Origin: an uncultured Anaerococcus sp.
Lineage (GTDB): Bacteria; Bacillota; Clostridia; Tissierellales; Peptoniphilaceae
Reading direction: 5' to 3'
Length of the DNA stretch: 15,390 nt
Assembly (NCBI GenBank): GCA_902465755.1
Contig: CABQOK010000010.1
Location: forward strand, 1 to 15,390
The notes under the pieces were generated by a model. The model searched no databases, was not told where the DNA came from, and was given only the letters and a program-made list of their open reading frames with translations. Below are positions 10,878 through 15,390 of this stretch, one piece after another. Each line of letters begins with the position of its first letter. Position 1 is the first letter of the stretch. Position numbers and translations under genes: made by a program.

Positions 10878-12254
10878 ATGATAGAATTATTAAAAGCTTT
10901 TGATAAGTTCCTCTGGGGACTGCCCCTAATCTTGGGCATCCTAGGAACTGGCATATACATAAGTATTAAAACAGGCGGCATTCAGTTTAGGAAATTACCC
11001 TATGCCCTAAAACATACTTTGGGAAATATTTTCGGAAAAGACCATAACCACAAAAAGGGAGATATATCACCCTTCCAGGCCCTTGCTACAGCTCTTGCAG
11101 GAACAGTTGGCACAGGAAATATAGTAGGAGTATCCCTTGCTATTCTTTTGGGTGGACCTGGAGCTATATTTTGGATGTGGCTTGCGGCAATTTTCGGTAT
11201 GGCAACTAAGTTTGCCGAGGTAAGCCTTGCGGTTTTGTATAGAGAAAAGAAGGGTAAGGGCTTTGTGGGCGGACCCATGTATTATATTAAAAATGGTATG
11301 GGCAATGAGAAACTCGCCAAGGCCTTTGCAATCTTTTCTGGCCTTGCAGTCTTTGATATAGGAAACTCTACCCAGTCCAATGCCATAGCAGGAGTTCTTA
11401 AGGAAAACTTAAATATCAATCCCCTAATCACTGGCATAATCCTAAGTATAATTGCGACAATTGTAATTGTCGGAGGTATTAATTCCATATCCAAGGTCAC
11501 AGAAAAGCTAGTGCCCCTTATGTCTGTTCTTTATATAGGAGGATGTATTAGCATCTTGGTCCTAAATTATTCTAATATACTTCCTGCCTTTAAATCTATA
11601 TTTATAGGAGCCTTTAGCCCAAGATCTCTTGGGGGAGGATTTGCAGGTCTTTCTATTAAGTCTGTCGTAAGTTCTGGAATCGCTCGTGGAGTTTTCACCA
11701 ATGAAGCAGGGCTTGGATCATCTCCTATAGCCCACGCTTCTGCCAAGACCGACCACCCTATCCGCCAAGGTCTTTGGGGAATAGCAGAAGTCTTCGTCGA
11801 TACCATCATAATTTGTACCATGACAGCCTTGGTAATCCTTACAACTGGGGCTTACACAAAGACAAATGTAGAAGCAAGCGTTCTTGTATCTAAAGCTTTT
11901 GCTAGTGGATCAATCCTTGGTCCTATGATTGTAACGATAGGTCTAAGCCTTTTTGCCCTATCAACTATCCTAGGTTGGGCTTATTATGGAGAGGTAAGTA
12001 TTGGATTCCTATTCGGCAAAAAAGCCCTCATTCCTTATAGGATAATCTATGTAATCTTTGTCTTCTTGGGAGCAAACATGGACCTAGGCCTTGCCTGGAC
12101 TGTGGCAAATATCCTAAATGGCCTTATGGCAATACCAAACCTCATAGCCCTTATAGCCCTAAGTCCAGTCCTTGTAAAATTAAGCAAAGATTTCTTCAAA
12201 GACCCAGAAAGAATTAGAAAATCTAACGAAGAATATAAATCCTGTCTAAAATAA
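10878..12254 (+). CDS. Alanine/glycine:cation symporter (AGCS family)
   Basis: Members of this family import alanine or glycine (in some cases other small amino acids or glutamine) together with Na+ or, less often, H+. The 458 residues give about ten to eleven membrane helices. Family signatures are plain: ALAGTVGTGNIVGVS (about 72-86), whose unwound helix binds substrate and cation in the LeuT-like fold; GGPGAIFWMW (92-101); GGPMYYI (131-137); and NEAGLGSSPIAHA in the second half (about 280). The length is normal for AlsT/DagA-type carriers. ATG at 10878 has GGAGG upstream at good spacing. It stands alone between two terminators. With the adjacent ATPase predicted to export Na+, the carrier is a likely user of that gradient. 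Substrate identity is not resolved here. Confidence 0.95.
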   Translation: MIELLKAFDKFLWGLPLILGILGTGIYISIKTGGIQFRKLPYALKHTLGNIFGKDHNHKKGDISPFQALATALAGTVGTGNIVGVSLAILLGGPGAIFWMWLAAIFGMATKFAEVSLAVLYREKKGKGFVGGPMYYIKNGMGNEKLAKAFAIFSGLAVFDIGNSTQSNAIAGVLKENLNINPLITGIILSIIATIVIVGGINSISKVTEKLVPLMSVLYIGGCISILVLNYSNILPAFKSIFIGAFSPRSLGGGFAGLSIKSVVSSGIARGVFTNEAGLGSSPIAHASAKTDHPIRQGLWGIAEVFVDTIIICTMTALVILTTGAYTKTNVEASVLVSKAFASGSILGPMIVTIGLSLFALSTILGWAYYGEVSIGFLFGKKALIPYRIIYVIFVFLGANMDLGLAWTVANILNGLMAIPNLIALIALSPVLVKLSKDFFKDPERIRKSNEEYKSCLK

Positions 12255-12261
12255 AACAAGC

Positions 12262-12295
12262 TAAAACCGACCTAGCCAAAGCTAAGGTCGGTTTA
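12262..12295. terminator. Bidirectional terminator between converging genes
   Basis: AAACCGACCTAGC pairs with GCTAAGGTCGGTTT, one base bulged, around a CAAA loop, and both flanks are rich in T on the exiting strand. It lies between the stop codons of the symporter (12254) and the ribonucleotide reductase gene (12298) and can serve both transcripts. Confidence 0.85.
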
Positions 12296-12297
12296 TT

Positions 12298-13356
12298 TTA
12301 TAGGTCATCTTCGATAATAGATGATTTGGAGTAGGCTGTTACTTTTGCTTCGAAGAAGTCTGTCTTTACTCCGTTTGGATCTGAGTATTCATCTACCCAT
12401 TTCATAGATTCTGGTATTTCATTGTAGCCTTGGTAGAGTGGCTCAAGCCCTAGGCCCTTGGCCCTTAGATTGCCCAGATATTTGATATAATCTTCTATCA
12501 TCTTCTCGTTGAGTCCTGCTATACTATTACCTATAGAGTATTTGCCCCAGGCGATTTCTTGCTCTACGCCTTCTCTTAGCATTTCTCTGTAGTAATTTTG
12601 TAGGTCAGGGGTAAAGAGGTCTTCTCTTTCCTTCTTAAGGTCATTTATAAGAGATCTAAAGAGCCAGAGGTGGGTGTTTTCGTCTCTGTTGATGTATCTT
12701 ATCTCTTGGACTGTTCCTGGCATCTTTCCGTTTCTTCCAAGATTGTAGAAGAAGGAGAAGCCTGAATAGAAATAGATTCCTTCTAGGATATAGTTTGCTA
12801 TTAGGACTTTCATAAATCTAAATTCGTCATCATTTTCCAAGAATTCGTTATATTGGTCTCCTATAAACTCATTTCTCTTAAGGAGGTGTTCATCTTCCTT
12901 CCAGAGGTAGAGGATTCTTGTTCTTTCTTCTGGAGAACAAATCGTATCTAGGATATAGGAATATGATTGTGAGTGGATTGATTCTTGGTAGGTTTGAATT
13001 GACAAGCAAAGGTTGATTTCATTTGCTGTAATGTAGGTCTGTAAGTTTGGTAGGTTGGCGGTTTGGATTGAGTCAAGATAGGTTAGGAAAGAGAGAATCC
13101 TGTCGAAGGCCTTCTTCTCGTGCTTATCAAGCTTCCTATAGTCCTTGATATCTTGGTTTAAGTTAATCTCTTCTGGTATCCAGAAGTTGTTCATAGCCTG
13201 TCTGTACCAATCGCTGGTCCATGTATATTTAAGATTATTAAAATCGTTTAAATTGGTGGTATTTCCTTGGATTATTCTTCTCTTAGATAGGTCAATATCC
13301 CCATCTTCATTGAAAATACCACGCTTGTTAACTTCCTTTTTTTTGCTATCTTCCAT
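12298..13356 (-). CDS. nrdB: Ribonucleoside-diphosphate reductase beta subunit (class I, R2)
   Basis: The beta subunit of class I ribonucleotide reductase holds the diiron-tyrosyl radical cofactor used by the alpha subunit to make deoxyribonucleotides. The 352-residue product is helical and keeps every cofactor residue: Asp95 in YLDSIQ, Glu125 and His128 in QESIHSQSY, the radical Tyr132, Glu192 in ILEGIYFYSGF, and Glu226 and His229 in NRDENTHL. These match E. coli NrdB D84, E115, H118, Y122, E204, E238 and H241. The length and an acidic C-terminal tail (IIEDDL) fit class Ia-type R2 better than the shorter NrdF (about 320), but the subclass is not certain. AGGAG lies 7 bases before the ATG. 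No alpha-subunit gene is in the window; a small membrane-protein gene precedes it by 10 bases. Confidence 0.94.
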   Translation of the reverse strand: MEDSKKKEVNKRGIFNEDGDIDLSKRRIIQGNTTNLNDFNNLKYTWTSDWYRQAMNNFWIPEEINLNQDIKDYRKLDKHEKKAFDRILSFLTYLDSIQTANLPNLQTYITANEINLCLSIQTYQESIHSQSYSYILDTICSPEERTRILYLWKEDEHLLKRNEFIGDQYNEFLENDDEFRFMKVLIANYILEGIYFYSGFSFFYNLGRNGKMPGTVQEIRYINRDENTHLWLFRSLINDLKKEREDLFTPDLQNYYREMLREGVEQEIAWGKYSIGNSIAGLNEKMIEDYIKYLGNLRAKGLGLEPLYQGYNEIPESMKWVDEYSDPNGVKTDFFEAKVTAYSKSSIIEDDL

Positions 13357-13366
13357 TGTTTACTCC

Positions 13367-13693
13367 TTATAAGATTGACTGAACAATTGATGCAATTATG
13401 GCAAGAACAATGCTTGCTATAACTAAACTTCCTAAGTGACTGTCTATATACGCCCCATCTACAAATTTGAAGGCAAGATACAAGACAAAGGCGTTGATGA
13501 CTAGGTTGAACAAACCTAGGGTCAAAAATGTGATAGGAAAAGATAGGAACTGCAAAATTGGTTGAACTACCTTTTGTAAAAGTGTAAGTATAACTGCTGT
13601 AAGAATTAATGCAGCAGGTTTATCGAATGAAATGTGTGAAATGAAGTTACTCATAAGCCAAAGAGCAACAGCGTTTGCTATAAATAGTACCAT
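13367..13693 (-). CDS. YvlD / phage_holin_4_2-type small membrane protein
   Basis: This is a 108-residue integral membrane protein of the PF04020 (phage_holin_4_2, YvlD-like) group. Members are widespread chromosomal proteins whose function is unknown; the holin name comes from weak similarity and does not imply lysis. Four hydrophobic helices are seen at about 1-18, 25-40, 55-76 and 86-107, with the family's hallmark PILQFLSFPITFLTLGLF (45-62) between helices two and three. ATG at 13693 follows AGGAG at 6-7 bases. The gene is first in a two-gene unit with the ribonucleotide reductase beta gene, 10 bases downstream, under one clear promoter. No endolysin or other phage gene is nearby, so a phage role is unlikely. 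Confidence 0.85.
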   Translation of the reverse strand: MVLFIANAVALWLMSNFISHISFDKPAALILTAVILTLLQKVVQPILQFLSFPITFLTLGLFNLVINAFVLYLAFKFVDGAYIDSHLGSLVIASIVLAIIASIVQSIL

Positions 13694-13719
13694 AAAATCT
13701 CCTTTATTTATTTTATATT

Positions 13720-13747
13720 ATTATATTAGAAGAAAAAATAAGGGCAA
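13720..13747 (-). promoter_or_regulatory. Promoter of the membrane protein-nrdB unit
   Basis: On the reverse strand TTGCCC (13747-13742) is followed after 16 bases by TATAAT (13725-13720), 27 bases before the start codon at 13693. This is the best sigma-A-type match in the window. I see no obvious NrdR-box pair around it. Confidence 0.7.
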
Positions 13748-13796
13748 GATTGGAAATTTTCATTTTCCTGGTAAGCTGATAAAAAGGGAGGAAAGC

Positions 13797-14132
13797 ATGA
13801 TTTTTATAAGTGGAATTTTGTATTTATTATTGGTGATTTTGGGATTTTTTGTAGAAATAAATAACTATATCCTCATAGCTATGATCTTTGTTTTTTCTAT
13901 AAGCCTATTCAAGGAAAGAGAGCTTCTAAGAGGCGTGGGAAGTATTAAGACTAAAATAATATCTATAATTTTTTTAATAATCTTGATATTTATTCTTTCC
14001 CTAATCCAAGAAAAATTAGCAATTACAAATTACAGCTTCATAAATAATGACAATAAAATAGCTTATTCCTATCTAATAGTTTCATACCTAGTATTGACAG
14101 CCCTTATAGAAACTAGAAAGAGTCTAAAATAA
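13797..14132 (+). CDS. Small four-helix membrane protein of unknown function
   Basis: I do not recognise this protein. The 111 residues start at the ATG at 13797, chosen because GGGAGG lies 5-6 bases upstream; a longer in-frame reading back to 13632 would run into the divergent membrane-protein gene. Hydrophobic segments at about 2-18, 22-38, 52-70 and 88-104 predict four membrane helices, with a short charged loop KERELLRG (39-46) between helices two and three and an extramembrane loop rich in asparagine (78-87). It is divergent from the YvlD-like gene and has no partner downstream. The base composition is more AT-rich than the gene blocks to the left. No clear terminator follows it. Confidence 0.65.
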   Translation: MIFISGILYLLLVILGFFVEINNYILIAMIFVFSISLFKERELLRGVGSIKTKIISIIFLIILIFILSLIQEKLAITNYSFINNDNKIAYSYLIVSYLVLTALIETRKSLK

Positions 14133-14465
14133 AATACCAAAAAATCACTTGTACCTTAACTTACCCTATACTAATTTCCAAAAGATATATATACATATAA
14201 GTATATACACAAACGATCTTGTAAAAAACTTAAGCAATAGAATAAAAAGAGTAACAAAATAAGGAACAATTTCTTGATGAAAGTTCTTTAGATAGGAATA
14301 TATTCAATAAGATTAGAATACAAGGTAAAATTTGTAATAGAACGCATAAAGGATTGGGAAAAGTTCGATATATAATATTGAAGATTTATCAAAGTAGCAT
14401 CAGACTTTATAAAAATCAAATTCATCGTATAAAAATATTTAGTATATTGAAAATGAGGAGTAATT
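14133..14465. other. AT-rich gene-free stretch
   Basis: This 333-base stretch has no reading frame with a credible start and ribosome binding site on either strand. It contains a TA-rich run around 14185-14210 with GTATATAC-like dyads. Between about 14290 and 14440 one plus-strand frame, interrupted by stops, reads IERIKDWEKF followed by Tyr, Arg and a hydrophobic helix, which faintly recalls the C-terminal end of IS5-type transposases, but the match is too short and too broken to call. The last bases are the leader of the 57-residue gene. Confidence 0.4.
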
Positions 14466-14639
14466 ATGAATTCTAGAAAAAAAATTATTATCACATATAT
14501 ACTTATCTTGATAATATATTTATTAGTTGAGTTCTTAGTTCCAAATTCTTATAAACACTACAGATACTTTATGGTGATTTTTGCTGTACTTATGTTGATT
14601 TTAACTTATATCCAATACAAAAATGATAAGAAATCATAA
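14466..14639 (+). CDS. 57-residue two-helix membrane protein
   Basis: This small open frame encodes MNSRKKIIITYILILI and continues to a stop at 14639. It is supported by a strong GAGGAG ribosome binding site at 14455-14460, 5 bases before the ATG, and by a terminator directly after the stop. The protein has a basic N-terminus (Arg-Lys-Lys), a hydrophobic helix at about 7-25, a short polar loop PNSYKHYR (26-33), a second helix at about 34-50 and a basic tail ending NDKKS. Both termini are probably cytoplasmic by the positive-inside rule. I do not recognise a family. It could be a short regulatory membrane protein or a remnant; no toxin-antitoxin partner is visible next to it. Confidence 0.6.
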   Translation: MNSRKKIIITYILILIIYLLVEFLVPNSYKHYRYFMVIFAVLMLILTYIQYKNDKKS

Positions 14640-14656
14640 TAAAATCAATAAAATCT

Positions 14657-14701
14657 AGCTAGGCTTAAGCTTGGATAAGACTTAAACCTAGCTCTTTTTT
14701 T
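14657..14701 (+). terminator. Rho-independent terminator after the 57-residue gene
   Basis: AGCTAGGCTTAAG (14657-14669) pairs with CTTAAACCTAGCT (14681-14693), with one C-A mismatch and an 11-base loop, followed by a run of seven T residues. It starts 18 bases after the stop at 14639. It is oriented for plus-strand transcription and abuts the end of the opposing pseudogene. Confidence 0.85.
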
Positions 14702-15286
14702 CACCCTACATAATTAGTTCTATGAACAGTTTTTATTAAATTAGTTCGTTTGCTATCAGAATAATATTTTACTATGCTTTCTTCACCTATTAGAACTTCA
14801 TAGCTATCTGGCTTAGGAGTATAAGCCATTATATTTCTAGAGTTAACTGATATCCGAACACCATCATGTTGTTTTTTTAAACTCTCAGATATATCATATA
14901 TTGCAATTAAAGCAGCTAATTTTTTAGATGGTATAGTTAATCCTAACGCGGAAATTACGATTGTCTTCGCTACTCTTTTAGATTTACTTTTTCGTAAGCA
15001 GACCATTCACTATATTGAAAATTACTATATCCTAACTTTTTATAGTCGCTGATATTATCAGGATACTCCATACTATAAGTTTGTACCCCTCTTATATTGT
15101 ATACATTCTCTATTTTTATCCTATTAGCTTGAGGAGTTTAGACGATTCTTCATAGGATCTAGCACTTTCCGTAATCGTCAAATCTTCAGAATCTGCTATT
15201 GCCGTTGTAGGTATTCCAAAGCTATGAACTTAAATGTAAATAATATTGACATTACTAAAGATACTAAGAAAATTTAAAGCTTCCAT
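14701..15286 (-). pseudogene. Frameshifted gene for an exported protein of unknown function
   Basis: Four consecutive pieces in different reverse-strand frames read as one protein. A start-like piece from 15286 (MEALNFLSIF) leads to a shifted hydrophobic stretch (MSILFTFKFIA, from about 15252), together resembling a signal peptide. The next piece reads FGIPTTAIADSEDLTITE and ends at a stop at 15116-15118; its AIAD looks like a signal-peptidase site. A third piece (15119-14970) begins IKIENVYNIRG and includes SNFQYSEWSAYEKVNLKE. A fourth ends at 14701 and contains KTIVISALGLTIPSKKLAA and a tail TVHRTNYVG. Only the last piece (101 codons from an internal ATG at 15006) is uninterrupted, and that ATG lacks a ribosome binding site. 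Intact, the protein would be near 190 residues and secreted. I do not recognise the family. Several independent shifts argue for decay rather than one sequencing error. Confidence 0.7.
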
Positions 15287-15352
15287 AAATCAATTACAGA
15301 AATATAGGTATATTTGAGTTATCCCTTAATGACAACATTGAGGAAAATTAAA

Positions 15353-15387
15353 CGGAATGTCTCCTGTTATGTACAGATTACATTCCG
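15353..15387. repeat. Nested inverted repeat at the window edge
   Basis: CGGAATGT (15353-15360) pairs exactly with ACATTCCG (15380-15387); inside, after three unpaired bases on each side, CTGT (15364-15367) pairs with ACAG (15373-15376) around a TATGT loop. The 35-base unit is fully symmetric in layout. It may be a terminator for a gene beyond the edge, or the end of a mobile element; no T-run is visible before the window ends. Confidence 0.6.
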
Positions 15388-15390
15388 CTT

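Noticed and set aside
13367..13693. Phage lysis cassette suggested by the holin-like name
   Set aside because: PF04020 proteins are common chromosomal genes, and no endolysin, integrase or other phage gene is nearby.
13752..13768. GGAAA...TTTCC dyad as a regulator site between the divergent genes
   Set aside because: Only five paired bases in an A/T-rich context; likely chance.
13632..13796. N-terminal extension of the 111-residue membrane protein back to 13632
   Set aside because: It would overlap the divergent YvlD-like gene and its promoter and has no ribosome binding site; the ATG at 13797 with GGGAGG is the better start.
14185..14210. TA-rich dyads as a possible replication or attachment site
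   Set aside because: No iterons, DnaA boxes or flanking duplication were seen; simple AT-richness explains it.
14288..14494. Minus-strand 68-codon frame opposite the 57-residue gene
   Set aside because: No ribosome binding site, composition typical of AT-rich DNA, and it overlaps the better supported plus-strand gene.
15224..15277. Short plus-strand frame starting MNLNVNNIDITK
   Set aside because: Only 17 codons, no ribosome binding site, and antisense to the signal-peptide part of the pseudogene.

Overview
The window is AT-rich DNA with strong AGGAGG-type ribosome binding sites and tightly packed genes, typical of a low-GC Gram-positive anaerobe. A bacterial V-type ATPase operon, a sodium-coupled amino-acid carrier and a class I ribonucleotide reductase beta subunit fit a Gram-positive anaerobic coccus of the Anaerococcus/Peptoniphilus type. 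That placement is inference; no rRNA or marker gene is present.

Positions 1-8397 (minus strand) hold a V/A-type ATPase operon in the order G(H)-I-K-E-C-F-A-B-D, the same order as the Enterococcus hirae ntp operon. Subunit D is cut by the left window edge. Neighbouring genes overlap or lie within 15 bases of each other. The proteolipid K carries the full set of residues that bind Na+ in E. hirae NtpK, so the enzyme is probably a sodium pump. The operon starts from a promoter at about 8425 that lies inside a 12-bp perfect inverted repeat, whose other arm holds the promoter of the divergent genes.

Positions 8501-10760 (plus strand) encode a lipoprotein with two similar halves and a GT4-family glycosyltransferase, probably one transcript ending at a hairpin near 10766-10802. 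Positions 10878-12254 encode an AGCS-family Na+:alanine/glycine symporter. If the ATPase exports Na+, this carrier would draw on the gradient it builds. A bidirectional terminator separates it from a convergent minus-strand pair (13693-12298): a small four-helix YvlD/phage_holin_4_2-type membrane protein followed by the ribonucleotide reductase beta subunit, with a clear promoter upstream.

The right end (13797-15390) is more AT-rich and looks like accessory or decaying DNA. It has an orphan 111-aa four-helix membrane protein, a 333-base stretch with no gene, a 57-aa two-helix membrane protein with its own ribosome binding site and terminator, and a minus-strand pseudogene of an exported protein broken by several frameshifts. 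A nested inverted repeat sits at the very edge. I see no tRNA, rRNA, CRISPR array or intact mobile element. No wholly new system is evident; the best leads are the palindromic divergent promoter, the duplicated lipoprotein, the frameshifted secreted-protein gene and the terminal hairpin.
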